The position numbers were made by a program, and so were the translations under genes. Shown piece by piece: positions 53,909-63,160 of a stretch of 64,000 bases of DNA. This stretch comes from Lentzea guizhouensis (GTDB lineage: Bacteria; Actinomycetota; Actinomycetes; Mycobacteriales; Pseudonocardiaceae): the NCBI RefSeq assembly GCF_001701025.1, contig NZ_CP016793.1, positions 2,294,001 through 2,358,000 of the forward strand, in the 5' to 3' direction. Numbering within the stretch: position 1 is the stretch's first letter; the number at the start of each line of letters is the position of its first letter. The notes below the pieces were generated by a model, which saw nothing but the letters and a program-made list of their open reading frames with translations, did no database searches and had not been told where the DNA came from.

Positions 53909-54723
53909 CCCGCTACCGCCGCCGTCAGCGCACGGCCGGTCAGCACGCGGGCCAGGTTGTCCTTGTAGCCGTCACCGTCGGACGCCTTCTGCGCCGCCTC
54001 CGCGATGGCCGACACCGGTTGCCCGACCAGCGCGGACTCCACGTCCACCGCGCGCACGGGACCGGCGCCGACGTTCGTCAGGCCCACCCGGGCCGCCTCG
54101 ATCGTGCCGTCGCGGACCTGCACCGCCGCCGCGACCGCGACGATCGACCACGCCTGCGCGACCCGGTTGAGCTTCTCGTAGTGAGCGCCCCAGCCGGTGT
54201 ACTTCGGCACCCGGACGTCGATCAGGATCTCGTCGGGCGCCAGCGCGGTCTCGAAGTAGCCGAGGAAGAACTCCGCGGCCGGCACCTCACGACGACCGGA
54301 CGGACCGGCGATGATCATCACCGCGTCCAGCGCCAGCACGGGTGCCAGCAGGTCGCCCGCCGGGTCCGCGTGCGCCAGCGAGCCGCCGAACGTGCCGCGG
54401 TGGCGCACCTGCGGGTCCGCCACGGTGTCGGTGACCAGCTGCAACAGCCGCGCGTGGTCGTGGATCAGGTGGTCGCGCTGCACCTCGTAGTGCGTGGTCA
54501 TCGCACCGATCAGCAACGTGTCGCCCTCGTCGCGCACGCCGGTGAGCTCGCTGAGGCCGCCGAGGTCGATCAGCACCGACGGCGCGGCGAGCCGCATCCG
54601 CAGCACCGGCACGAGCGACTGCCCGCCCGCGATAAGCTTGGCGTCCTCACCGGCGTCGGCGAGCATCCGCACGGCTTCGTCCACTGAGGACGGACAGAGG
54701 TACTGGAACTCCGCCGGGATCAC
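53905..54723 (-). CDS. Molybdenum hydroxylase, FAD-binding subunit (CoxM-like)
   Basis: A 272-residue subunit carrying FAD between the iron-sulfur and final acceptor. A-G-G-Q-S-L-V-P (FAD pyrophosphate), V-R-H-R-G-T-F-G-G-S-L-A-H-A-D-P-A-G-D and the C-terminal CO_deh_flav_C region are clear. GTG 54723 overlaps the large-subunit stop. Confidence 0.9.
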   Translation of the reverse strand: MIPAEFQYLCPSSVDEAVRMLADAGEDAKLIAGGQSLVPVLRMRLAAPSVLIDLGGLSELTGVRDEGDTLLIGAMTTHYEVQRDHLIHDHARLLQLVTDTVADPQVRHRGTFGGSLAHADPAGDLLAPVLALDAVMIIAGPSGRREVPAAEFFLGYFETALAPDEILIDVRVPKYTGWGAHYEKLNRVAQAWSIVAVAAAVQVRDGTIEAARVGLTNVGAGPVRAVDVESALVGQPVSAIAEAAQKASDGDGYKDNLARVLTGRALTAAVAG

Positions 54724-57143
54724 GGCTGTCCTCCCTGCGCGTCGATGGAACCGAGACCGCCCGCGGCCACCTCGGAGGCGTCCGCCGCACGGCCCTGCAA
54801 CGCGTTCCACACGCGTTCCGGTGAACAGGGCATCTCGATGTCGCTGACACCCAGGTGCCGCACGGCGTCGATCACCGCGTTCACCACCGCGGGCGTCGAG
54901 GCGATCGTTCCCGCTTCGCCGACTCCCTTGGCGCCCAACGGGTTCGAGGTCGCCGGTGTCGTGGTCCGGTCGGTCAGGAACGCGGGCAGGTCCGCCGCGC
55001 AGGGCACCAGGTAGTCGGCGAGCGTCGCCGTCGTCAGCGTGCCCATCTCGTCGTGCACTGCCTCCTCGTACAAAGCCTGCGCGATGCCCTGCGCCAGCCC
55101 GCCGTGCACCTGACCGTCGACGATCAACGGGTTCATGACCGTGCCGACGTCGTCCACGGCGACGTACCTGACGATGCGGACCATGCCCGTCCCGGTGTCG
55201 ACTTCTGTTGCGCACAAATGGGTTCCGTGCGGGAACGAGAAGTTGTCCGGGTCGAACGTGGCGTCGGCGTCCATGCCGGGCTCCATGCCCTCGGGCAGGT
55301 CGTGGGCCACGTGCGCGGCCAGCACGACGTCACCCAAAGTCCGCGCGGTCGACGTGCCCCGCACCGAGAACGAGCCGGAAGCGAACTCCACGTCCGCCTC
55401 GTCGCACTCCATCATGTGCGCGGCCAGCGTCCGAGCCTTGGCGAGCACCTTGTCCGCCGCGTGCACCAGGGCCGTTCCGCCGACGGCCAGCGAACGCGAA
55501 CCGTAGGAGTCCATGCCCTTGTGCGACGTCGCCGTGTCGCCGTGCAGCACCTCGATGTCCTCGAACGGCACCCCGAGCTTGTCGGCGACGATCTGCGACC
55601 ACACCGTCTCGTGGCCCTGCCCGTGCGGCGAGGTCCCGGTGATCACCTCGACCTTGCCGGTGGGCAGCATCCGGATCGACGCGGTCTCCCACCCGCCAGC
55701 GGCATAACGCAAAGCGCCCAGCACCCGCGACGGCGCCAGCCCGCACATCTCGGTGTAGGTGGAGATCCCGATGCCGAGCTGGACCGGATCACCGGCGGAG
55801 CGCCTGCGTTCCTGTTCGGAACGCATCTCCTCGTACCCGAACAGCTCCATCGCCCGCGCGGTCGCGGCCTCGTAGTTGCCGGAGTCGTAGGTCAGCCCGG
55901 CGACCGAGTCGAACGGGAACTCCTCGTGCTTGATCCAGTTCATCTCGCGGATCTTCATCGGGTCCATGCCGAGCTCCGCGGCGAGCTCGTCCATCATCCG
56001 CTCGATCGCGAACGTGGCCTCGGGCCGGCCGGCGCCGCGGTAGGCGTCCGTCGGCACCTTGTTCGTGAACACGTTGGTGCACACGAACCGGTAGGCCGCG
56101 AACTTGTAGATCGCGTTGAACATGAACGCGCCCAGGATCGGCACGCCCGGCGTGACCAGGCGCAGGTAGGCGCCCATGTCGGCGAGCAGCTCGACCTTGA
56201 GCCCGGTCACCGTGCCGTCGCGGCGGGCGGACAGGGTGATCTTCTGCAGCTGGTCGCGGCCGTGGTGCGCGGACAGCATCGACTCGGTGCGCGACTCGGT
56301 CCACTTGACCGGGCGGCCCATCCGCCGCGCGACCAGCAGGCAGAGCAGCTCCTCCGGCGTGACCTGCAGCTTGCCGCCGAACCCGCCGCCGACGTCCGGT
56401 GCGATGACGCGGATCTTGTGCTCGGAGATGCCGCTGACGGCCGAGAGCATCCAGCGCAGGATGTGCGGGATCTGGGTGGCCGACCAGACGGTGAACATGT
56501 CCGCGGCCGGGTCGACGACGACCGACCGCGGTTCCATGAACGCGGGGATCAGCCGCTGCTGGCGGAACGTCCGCTCCAGCACGACCTCGGCGTTCGCGAT
56601 CTCGTCCTCGACGTCGGTGCCGCTGCCGGCCTCGGCCGAGTCGAAGATCCACGTCGCGCACTTGTTCGTGCCCAGGTCGGGGTGCACGAGGTCGTTGTCC
56701 CGCAACGCCTCCCGCATGTCGAGCACGACCGGGAGCTCGTCGTAGTCCACGTCGATCGCGGCCACCGCGTCGGCGGCGTGGTAGGCGCTGTCGGCGATCA
56801 CCAGCGCGACGGCCTCACCGGCGAAGTTGACCTCGTCGACGGCCAGCGCGGGCGCGTTCGGCGCCTTCATGTCCTCGGTGATCGGCCAGGCGCAGGGCAG
56901 CGAGCCCTGTTCGGCGGCGAAGTCCTGGCCGGTGAGCACGACCGCCACACCGGGCATCGCGGTGGCGCGGCTGCAGTCGACGTTCGTGATGCGGGCGTGT
57001 GCGACGGGACTGCGCAGCACGGCCATGTGCAGCATGCCGGTCAGCTGCAGGTTGTCGGTCCACTTGGTGCGGCCGGTGATCAGGCGGGCGTCCTCCTTGC
57101 GGCGCCGGGCCTTCCCGATCTCGGGCTCCGCGGTGGCGGTCAT
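54720..57143 (-). CDS. Molybdenum hydroxylase, large subunit (form II CoxL-like)
   Basis: An 807-residue Moco-binding subunit. The active-site loop reads [10 protein letters not shown], the form II type; true CO dehydrogenase (form I) has A-Y-x-C-S-F-R. Other motifs: G-G-G-F-G-G-K, G-Q-G-H-E, and G-x-G-E near the end (G-V-G-E-A-G, with the catalytic Glu). Substrate could be an aldehyde, a purine or another heterocycle; CO is unlikely. It needs Moco from the moa genes of this window. Second gene of the S-L-M-G order, overlapping both neighbours. Confidence 0.9.
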   Translation of the reverse strand: MTATAEPEIGKARRRKEDARLITGRTKWTDNLQLTGMLHMAVLRSPVAHARITNVDCSRATAMPGVAVVLTGQDFAAEQGSLPCAWPITEDMKAPNAPALAVDEVNFAGEAVALVIADSAYHAADAVAAIDVDYDELPVVLDMREALRDNDLVHPDLGTNKCATWIFDSAEAGSGTDVEDEIANAEVVLERTFRQQRLIPAFMEPRSVVVDPAADMFTVWSATQIPHILRWMLSAVSGISEHKIRVIAPDVGGGFGGKLQVTPEELLCLLVARRMGRPVKWTESRTESMLSAHHGRDQLQKITLSARRDGTVTGLKVELLADMGAYLRLVTPGVPILGAFMFNAIYKFAAYRFVCTNVFTNKVPTDAYRGAGRPEATFAIERMMDELAAELGMDPMKIREMNWIKHEEFPFDSVAGLTYDSGNYEAATARAMELFGYEEMRSEQERRRSAGDPVQLGIGISTYTEMCGLAPSRVLGALRYAAGGWETASIRMLPTGKVEVITGTSPHGQGHETVWSQIVADKLGVPFEDIEVLHGDTATSHKGMDSYGSRSLAVGGTALVHAADKVLAKARTLAAHMMECDEADVEFASGSFSVRGTSTARTLGDVVLAAHVAHDLPEGMEPGMDADATFDPDNFSFPHGTHLCATEVDTGTGMVRIVRYVAVDDVGTVMNPLIVDGQVHGGLAQGIAQALYEEAVHDEMGTLTTATLADYLVPCAADLPAFLTDRTTTPATSNPLGAKGVGEAGTIASTPAVVNAVIDAVRHLGVSDIEMPCSPERVWNALQGRAADASEVAAGGLGSIDAQGGQP

Positions 57144-57673
57144 TCGCCACCCACCGGCTGCTTGGCGGTGATGTCCTCGTCGGTGTGCTGCTCCAGGCGC
57201 GGACCGGCGCCGGGACGCATGTGGTGCGCGGCGTCCTGGACCGCGCGGACGATGTTCTGGTAGCCCGTGCAGCGGCAGAGGTTGCCCTCCAGGCCCTTGC
57301 GCACGGTCTCGTCGTCGGGATCGGGTTCGTCGGCGAGCAGGTCGATCGCCTGCATGATCATGCCGGGCGTGCAGAAACCGCACTGCAGGGCGTGGTTGTC
57401 GCGGAAGGCCTCCTGCACCGGGTGCAGCTTGCCGTCGCGGGCCAGGCCTTCGACCGTGGTGACCTCGTGGCCGTTCGCCTGCACGGCGAACATCTGGCAC
57501 GACTTCACGCTGTGGCCGTCGAGGTGCACGGTGCAGGCGCCGCAGTTGCCGGTGTCGCAACCGATCACGGTGCCGGTCTTGCTCAGCCGCTCCCGCAGGT
57601 AGTGCACCAGCAGGAGCCTTGGTTCGACCTCGTCGGCGTAAGTCACTCCGTCGACGTTGACCGAGATGCGCAT
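57140..57673 (-). CDS. Molybdenum hydroxylase, 2Fe-2S subunit (CoxS-like)
   Basis: A 177-residue iron-sulfur subunit with two clusters: [10 protein letters not shown] (plant type, with a further Cys in V-K-S-C) and C-G-F-C-T-P-G-M then N-L-C-R-C-T-G-Y (helical type). The last about 25 residues are a soluble tail. ATG 57673 (M-R-I-S-V-N-V-D-G) is the family start. Overlaps the large-subunit gene by four bases. It accepts electrons from Moco. Confidence 0.92.
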   Translation of the reverse strand: MRISVNVDGVTYADEVEPRLLLVHYLRERLSKTGTVIGCDTGNCGACTVHLDGHSVKSCQMFAVQANGHEVTTVEGLARDGKLHPVQEAFRDNHALQCGFCTPGMIMQAIDLLADEPDPDDETVRKGLEGNLCRCTGYQNIVRAVQDAAHHMRPGAGPRLEQHTDEDITAKQPVGGE

Positions 57674-57754
57674 GAACCCTCCCAGGGGTGGTGGGCGCAA
57701 GGTGTGACGAGGGCCACTCCAGCCTCCTCCCTGTGTGCCGGTTCAACAACCCGA

Positions 57755-58846
57755 TCAGTGGTGGATCGGTTCACCAAGATCGACGAGACGGCGGCCGGAT
57801 CCCTTCCACCGCAAGGAGATGATCTCGGCGGCGATCGACACCGCGGTCTCCTCCGGTGTCCTGGCGCCCAGATCGAGGCCGATCGGCGACGACAACGTGC
57901 TCAGCTCGCTCTCGGTCACCCCGGCTTCCCGCAACCGTTGCAGGCGATCTTCGTGCGTACGGCGGGAACCCATCGCGCCCACATAGCCCACCTTGAGCCG
58001 CAACGCGATCTCCAGCACCGGCACGTCGAACTTCGGGTCGTGGGTGAGGACCGCGATGACCGTGCGTTCGTCGAGCTTGGGCGCCTCGGCCCGCAGGTAC
58101 TTGTGCGGCCACGCGACGACGACCTCATCGGCCTCCGGGAAACGGGTGCGGGTCGCGAACACGGGCCGTGCGTCGCACACGGTCACGCGGTAGCCGAGGA
58201 ACGCGCCGAGCCTGGCCATCGCGGCGGCGAAGTCGATCGCGCCGAACACGAGCATCCGCGGCGGCGGCTCGAACGAGTTCACGAACACGCTCATGCCCTC
58301 GCCCCGGCGCTGGCCGTCCGGGCCGTACTGGATCACGCCGGACCGCCCGCTCGCGAGCATGCCGCGCGCGTCGTCCGTGACGGCGTCGTCGGCGCGGGAC
58401 GACCCGAGCGAGCCCGCACGGCGGTCAGGCCAGACGACCATCCGCTGCCCGATGCGGTCCGGGTGCTCGATGACGGTGGCGATGGCCACCGGTTCTTCGG
58501 CACGAACGGTTTCCACGACCTCGCCGAGCTGCGGGAAAGTCTCGGCGTTGATCTTCTCGACGTAGATGTCGATGATCCCGCCGCACGTCAGCCCGACGGC
58601 GAACGCGTCGTCGTCGCTGACGCCATAACGCTGCAGCACCGGCTCGCCGGTCGTCTGCGCGAGGTCGTAGACCGCACCCTCGACGCAGCCGCCGGACACG
58701 CTGCCGATCGCCTGACCGTCCCCGGTCACGAGCATCGCGGCCCCCGCCGGCCGCGGCGCCGAGCTGAAGGTCGCGACCACGGTCCCGACGCCGACGGTCT
58801 CACCGTTCGCGACCCGGTCCGCGAGGTCGAACAGGACATCACGCAC
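57755..58846 (-). CDS. XdhC/CoxI-family maturation factor
   Basis: A 363-residue protein. The N-terminal XdhC_CoxI domain has G-S-V-S-G-G-C-V-E-G, then L-T-C-G-G; the C-terminal Rossmann-like part reads V-T-V-C-D-A-R-P-V-F-A-T and Y-V-G-A-M-G-S-R-R-T. Such factors bind Moco, help sulfurate it and insert it into XdhB/CoxL. GTG 58846 overlaps the VWA gene. An 82-base gap separates it from CoxS, perhaps with an internal promoter. Confidence 0.87.
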   Translation of the reverse strand: MRDVLFDLADRVANGETVGVGTVVATFSSAPRPAGAAMLVTGDGQAIGSVSGGCVEGAVYDLAQTTGEPVLQRYGVSDDDAFAVGLTCGGIIDIYVEKINAETFPQLGEVVETVRAEEPVAIATVIEHPDRIGQRMVVWPDRRAGSLGSSRADDAVTDDARGMLASGRSGVIQYGPDGQRRGEGMSVFVNSFEPPPRMLVFGAIDFAAAMARLGAFLGYRVTVCDARPVFATRTRFPEADEVVVAWPHKYLRAEAPKLDERTVIAVLTHDPKFDVPVLEIALRLKVGYVGAMGSRRTHEDRLQRLREAGVTESELSTLSSPIGLDLGARTPEETAVSIAAEIISLRWKGSGRRLVDLGEPIHH

Positions 58847-59813
58847 GGCGCACCTCCTCCAGCAGCTCTTCCAACGCGTGCACGCTGTGCCCCGCGATCA
58901 TCCTGTCCACGTGCGGGAGCGCGGCCACCACACCCCGCTGCACCGGCCGGTAGCCCGGTTTCCCGGCGTGCGGGTTCGCCCAGAGGACCCTGTGGCTGGT
59001 GCGCCTGAGGCGGGCGAGCTCGGCTGCCAGCAGGGCGGGGTCACCGCGTTCCCAGCCGTCGCTGAACAGCACGACCACCGCTCCGCGCTGCCGCCACTGC
59101 TGGTTGAAGCGCCTGATGGTGTCGCCGAGCCGGGTGCCGCCCTCGTAGTCGGGGATCGCGCGGCCGACGGCTCGCAGCGCGCGTTCCTGATCGCGCTCCC
59201 GCAGCTGCCGGGTCACGCGGGTGAGCCGGGTGCCGACCGTGCGGACCTCGACGGGCATGGCCCGCGCGACCACGTGCGCGAACCGCAGCAACGCGTCGGA
59301 GTAGGCCGCCATCGAGCCGGAGACGTCGATCAGCAGCACCAACCGGCGTGCTTTCGTGCCGCGGCGGCGGTGGCGCGGTCTCGTGATCTCGCCGCCCACC
59401 TCGATCATCGCGCGGACCGTGCGGGCGAGGTCCATCCGGCCGCGGCGGGCCTTCTTCAGCCGCCGTGACCGTCTGCGCGGCGGCAACGGCCGGAGACGGG
59501 CGATCAGCGGTGCCGCGTTGAACTCGGAGATGTCCTTGTGCTTCAACACCTCCACGTCCGAGGCGGCGACACCGACGGTCATCGAGTCGAGCTCGACGGT
59601 CGTGCGCGGTCGCGGTGGGGTGCCACCGAAGTAGGCGCGGTAGGCGGCGTCGTAGCGCGGCAGGTCGTCCGGGTCGGCGCACAACGTCAGCCGCCCCGCC
59701 CAGTAGAGGTCGACGTGCTCGGTGGCCGCGAGGAACGCCTGGACGCGATCCGGTCCGCACTGGAGCCCGGCGCCCCGCAGGACGCGCGTGAACCCGACGC
59801 AGGCCTCCGTCAT
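58839..59813 (-). CDS. VWA-domain protein, CoxE-like
   Basis: A 324-residue protein with a C-terminal von Willebrand A domain; the MIDAS motif is L-I-D-V-S-G-S-M and G-G-T-R-L-G and S-D-G-W-E-R-G follow. The middle is very basic (R-R-R-S-R-R-L-K-K-A-R-R-G-R-M). With the MoxR ATPase it forms a chaperone-like pair that matures the molybdenum enzyme, as CoxD/CoxE do. ATG 59813 overlaps the ATPase stop. Confidence 0.88.
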   Translation of the reverse strand: MTEACVGFTRVLRGAGLQCGPDRVQAFLAATEHVDLYWAGRLTLCADPDDLPRYDAAYRAYFGGTPPRPRTTVELDSMTVGVAASDVEVLKHKDISEFNAAPLIARLRPLPPRRRSRRLKKARRGRMDLARTVRAMIEVGGEITRPRHRRRGTKARRLVLLIDVSGSMAAYSDALLRFAHVVARAMPVEVRTVGTRLTRVTRQLRERDQERALRAVGRAIPDYEGGTRLGDTIRRFNQQWRQRGAVVVLFSDGWERGDPALLAAELARLRRTSHRVLWANPHAGKPGYRPVQRGVVAALPHVDRMIAGHSVHALEELLEEVRRA

Positions 59814-60640
59814 CCGACGATCGTGCTCCCGATGACGCGGTCCGCGTCCTCCCGGTACTTGAGCACCGCCCCGAGCGTCGTGGCGTCCGGTTCCGTGTGG
59901 CCCAAGGCTTGCAACGCCCGCGCCCAGTCGAGCGACTCGGCCACGCCGGGCGGTTTGAGCAGGTCCAGCCCGCGCATCCGGTGCACGGCTTCGGCAACCT
60001 TGACCGCGAGCCGTTCGTCCAGGCCGGGCAGCGTTCGGCGCAGGATCGCGACTTCCCGTCCCAGCGACGGGTGCTCCAGCCAGTGGTAGAGGCATCGGCG
60101 TTTCAACGCGTCGTGCACCTCACGGGTGCGGTTCGAGGTCAGCACGGTCAGCGGCGGCGTGGTCGCCCTGATCTCGCCGAACTCCGGGATGCTGACCGCG
60201 TTCTCGCTCAGCACCTCCAGCAGGAACGCCTCGAACTCGTCGTCGGCCCGGTCGATCTCGTCCACGAGCAGCACGCACGGCGCGTTCTCCAGCGCCTGCA
60301 GCAACGGCCGGGCCAGCAGGAACCGGCGGGTGTACAGGGAGGCCTCGTCGACCTCGCCGCGGGTCTCCAGCACGCGCAGGTGCATCAGCTGGCGCGGGTA
60401 GTCCCAGTCGTAGAGCGCCTGCGTGGCGTCGATGCCCTCGTGGCACTGCAGGCGGATCAGCGGGACGTTCATCGCCTTGGCGAGCGCCAGCGCGAGAGAG
60501 GTCTTGCCGGTGCCCGGCTCGCCTTCGAGGAACAGCGGACGGCCCATGCGCACCGCGAGGAACGCCGCCGTGGCGACACCGCCGTCCGGCAGGTAACCCG
60601 CGCGGTCGAGCCCTGACGCCAGCTCCTCAGGGGAGTCCAT
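59810..60640 (-). CDS. MoxR-family AAA ATPase, CoxD-like
   Basis: A 276-residue AAA+ protein: Walker A E-G-E-P-G-T-G-K-T-S, Walker B L-L-V-D-E-I-D-R-A-D, sensor 1 T-S-N-R-T-R-E. In form I systems CoxD helps build the active-site sulfur bridge; here it presumably aids maturation. ATG 60640 is the first codon after a 25-bp partial palindrome. First gene of the operon on the minus strand. Confidence 0.9.
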   Translation of the reverse strand: MDSPEELASGLDRAGYLPDGGVATAAFLAVRMGRPLFLEGEPGTGKTSLALALAKAMNVPLIRLQCHEGIDATQALYDWDYPRQLMHLRVLETRGEVDEASLYTRRFLLARPLLQALENAPCVLLVDEIDRADDEFEAFLLEVLSENAVSIPEFGEIRATTPPLTVLTSNRTREVHDALKRRCLYHWLEHPSLGREVAILRRTLPGLDERLAVKVAEAVHRMRGLDLLKPPGVAESLDWARALQALGHTEPDATTLGAVLKYREDADRVIGSTIVG

Positions 60641-60665
60641 GACCCTCAGAGTACGACTCAGGGTC
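60641..60665 (-). promoter_or_regulatory. Partial palindrome at the start of the hydroxylase operon
   Basis: GACCCT...AGGGTC arms with a further matched AG/CT pair, immediately before the coxD-like ATG. On the minus strand a TACTCT (TANNNT) lies seven bases before the ATG, so the mRNA may be leaderless with an operator over the -10. Promoter assignment is inference. Confidence 0.45.
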
Positions 60666-60719
60666 GGGTTCGGGGTGGTCACCGATGTGCCGCCGCGCGA
60701 AAACGACGACTCTTGAGGC

Positions 60720-60950
60720 ATGAACAACAACGTGCTCGACGAAGCGACGACGAAGGTCAAGAAGCTCCGGCGCAGCCGGACCGACAAGATGGTCGCCGGT
60801 GTCTGCGGCGGCGTGGCCAAGATGATCGGCGTGGACGCCGCGTTGCTGCGGATCGTCCTGGTGGCGGCGACGCTGCTCGGGTTCGGCACCGGAGCTGTCC
60901 TCTACGTCGCCGCCTGGATCCTCATGCCCGAGGAAGAGCCCGCGATGTGA
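60720..60950 (+). CDS. PspC-domain membrane protein
   Basis: A 76-residue protein with R-R-S-R-T-D-K-M-V-A-G-V-C-G-G-V-A then two hydrophobic stretches and a polar end L-M-P-E-E-E-P-A-M. This is the PspC fold, a stress-related inner-membrane protein. ATG 60720 follows TTGAGGC. Divergent from the hydroxylase operon and convergent with the hexosaminidase gene. Confidence 0.88.
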   Translation: MNNNVLDEATTKVKKLRRSRTDKMVAGVCGGVAKMIGVDAALLRIVLVAATLLGFGTGAVLYVAAWILMPEEEPAM

Positions 60951-60962
60951 TCCCGGACGTGA

Positions 60963-62330
60963 TCACCGTGGAAAACCGGGAACACCAGGTAGCCGTTGCC
61001 AGGGGTGGGGACCGTTGAGGGGCCGGTACTCCACCCCCAGGGCGTCCAGTCGCGGCAGGTGGTGTTCCCGCAGCCGTTGCACGAAACCGGGGTCCTTCTC
61101 CGCCGGTGACCACACGACCTCGGCGAACGCCGCGAGCCGCGGGAACGCCGCGTAGTCCACGCGCCGGGCCGAGTCGAGGTGCTCGGTCCAGATGTTCGCC
61201 TGCGCGCCCAGCACGCGGCCGGGTTCGTCACCCGTGAGCTCCGCGGGCACCGGTTCCCAGGCGTAGACGTCCTCCAGCGTGGTCACCGTGCCGACCGGGA
61301 TGGGCTCGTCGGGCGAGTCCGACTGCCGGTAGTCGAGGTAGACGAACTCCTCGGGGCACATCACCACGTCGTGGCCCTCGCGGGCCGCCGTGATGCCGCC
61401 TTCGACACCGCGCCACGAGGCGACGACCGTGCCCGCCGGGAGCGGGCCGGAGTCCAGGACCTCGTCCCAGCCGTAGGGCCGCCGGCCGCCGCGGAGGATG
61501 TGCCGCGCGATCTGCCGGACCAGCTCGCCGTCGTGGCCGGGTGCCTCGTCGCCGCCGAGCCCGATGACCTCCGCGGGGAACACGTCCATCAGCTCGTCGA
61601 AGACCACCTTGTAGAAGTCCGCTGTGGACTGCTCGGTGTTGAGCACGCGTTCGTTGATGCCCCAGTCGGACCAGACGCCACCGCCGTGCAGCCCGAGCTC
61701 CGGGTAGGCCGCGATCGCCGCCTGCGAGTGGCCGGGGATGTCGATCTCCGGGACCACCGTGACGTGCCGCGCCGCCGCGTACGCGACGATCTCCCGCAGG
61801 TCGTCCTGGGTGTAGAAACCGCCGTGCGGACGGCCTTTCATGCCGGCGGAGCGCCGGTCGCCGAACCGCGAGTCGTCCCGCCACGAGCCGACCTCGGTGA
61901 GCTTCGGGTAGGCCTTCACCTCGAAGCGCCAGCCCTGGTCGTCGGTCAGGTGCAGGTGCAGGACGTTGAGCTTGTGCGCGGACAGCAGCTCGACCCAGCG
62001 CAGCACCTCCCGCTTGGGCAGGAAGTGCCGCGCCACGTCCAGCATCACGCCACGCCACGCGAACCGCGGGTGGTCGACGACCTCGCAGGCCGGGATGACC
62101 TGCGGCTTGTCCCCCGCCGCCCGGAACGCGCCGGGCCCGAGCAGCTGCCGCAGGGTCTGCAGCGCGTTCATCTCGCCCTCGGCGTCGTGCGCCTCGATCA
62201 GCACGCCGTCCTCGGACGAGACCAGCCGGTAGCCGCCGGGCGGACCGTCGACGAGCACGGTCTCCCAGCCCTGGTAGGGAACGAGTCTTCCGCCGTCCAC
62301 ATAGGACACCGGGCGTGGCAGCAGGTTCAT
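60963..62330 (-). CDS. GH20 beta-N-acetylhexosaminidase
   Basis: A 455-residue glycosidase. Domains: small beta domain to about 100, then a GH20 barrel with R-F-A-W-R-G-V-M-L-D-V-A-R-H-F, L-T-D-D-Q-G-W-R-F-E, P-E-I-D-I-P-G-H and G-L-G-G-D-E-A-P-G, which carries the catalytic Asp-Glu. It removes terminal GlcNAc. No signal peptide, so it probably works in the cytoplasm on sugars imported by the ABC system encoded just upstream. ATG 62330 overlaps the permease stop and has GGTGAAGGG before it. Confidence 0.9.
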   Translation of the reverse strand: MNLLPRPVSYVDGGRLVPYQGWETVLVDGPPGGYRLVSSEDGVLIEAHDAEGEMNALQTLRQLLGPGAFRAAGDKPQVIPACEVVDHPRFAWRGVMLDVARHFLPKREVLRWVELLSAHKLNVLHLHLTDDQGWRFEVKAYPKLTEVGSWRDDSRFGDRRSAGMKGRPHGGFYTQDDLREIVAYAAARHVTVVPEIDIPGHSQAAIAAYPELGLHGGGVWSDWGINERVLNTEQSTADFYKVVFDELMDVFPAEVIGLGGDEAPGHDGELVRQIARHILRGGRRPYGWDEVLDSGPLPAGTVVASWRGVEGGITAAREGHDVVMCPEEFVYLDYRQSDSPDEPIPVGTVTTLEDVYAWEPVPAELTGDEPGRVLGAQANIWTEHLDSARRVDYAAFPRLAAFAEVVWSPAEKDPGFVQRLREHHLPRLDALGVEYRPLNGPHPWQRLPGVPGFPR

Positions 62331-63160
62331 CCCTTCACCGCCCCGGCGAGCCCGGAGACGAGCCGGCGCTGGACGAAGATGAAGAAGACGAGCACAGGGA
62401 TGGTCATCAGGGTGGAGCCCGCCATGATCGCGCCCCAATCGTTCTGGTCGGGTTTGACGAAGACCTGGAGAGCCAGTGGCAGGGTCTGGTTCTCCACAGC
62501 GGAGATGATGAACGTCTTGGCGAACAGGAAGTCGTTCCAGGCGTGGATGAACGACAGCACGGACGTCGCCACCAGGCCCGGCGCGACGAGCGGGAACAGC
62601 ACCTGCCAGAGGAACCGGAACCGCGAGGCGCCGTCCAGGGTGGCGGCCTCCTCCAGCTCCACCGGCACCGCGGCGACGAACCCGCGCAGCATCCAGATCG
62701 CGAACGGCAGGCTGAACGCCAGGTGCACCAGCACGAGCGAGCCCAGGTGGTTCAGGCCGAACACCGGGACCGAGTCACCGACCGACCGCATCAGGAAGAA
62801 CAACGGCACGGTCAGCGCCTCGACCGGCACCATCTGCACGACCAGCAGCATGATCAGCAACGTGGTGCGGCTGCGGAACCGGAAGCGGGTCAGCGCGGTG
62901 GCGGCGAGGAACGAGATCAGGATGCTCAGCGCCACCACGATCAGCGCCACGACGATGCTGTTGAGGAAGTAGCGCCCGAAGTTCGCCACGGTCAGCGCTC
63001 GGGTGAAGCTGTCGAGCGTCGGCCGGGTCGTCCACGGCACCGGGTCGGCCGAGATGATCTCGTCCTCCGGCTTGAACGCGGACAGCACCATCCAGAACAG
63101 CGGGAACGCGACGACGCCCGCGATGACGAGGACGAACGCCTCGGTCAGCCAACGCTTCAC
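62327..63160 (-). CDS. Carbohydrate ABC permease, MalG-type (DasC-like)
   Basis: A 277-residue permease with six helices. The coupling-helix EAA loop is E-L-E-E-A-A-T-L-D-G-A-S-R-F-R-F-L-W-Q-V-L-F-P in the usual place. GTG 63160 overlaps the stop of the MalF-type gene. With the GH20 enzyme this looks like a chitobiose/GlcNAc-oligosaccharide uptake system of the Das/Ngc kind; substrate inferred. Confidence 0.88.
   Translation of the reverse strand: MKRWLTEAFVLVIAGVVAFPLFWMVLSAFKPEDEIISADPVPWTTRPTLDSFTRALTVANFGRYFLNSIVVALIVVALSILISFLAATALTRFRFRSRTTLLIMLLVVQMVPVEALTVPLFFLMRSVGDSVPVFGLNHLGSLVLVHLAFSLPFAIWMLRGFVAAVPVELEEAATLDGASRFRFLWQVLFPLVAPGLVATSVLSFIHAWNDFLFAKTFIISAVENQTLPLALQVFVKPDQNDWGAIMAGSTLMTIPVLVFFIFVQRRLVSGLAGAVKG

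Noticed and set aside
54855..57263. Open frame of 802 codons antisense to the molybdenum-hydroxylase large subunit
   Set aside because: Shadow of a well-supported enzyme gene; low-complexity Arg/Val/Gly composition.
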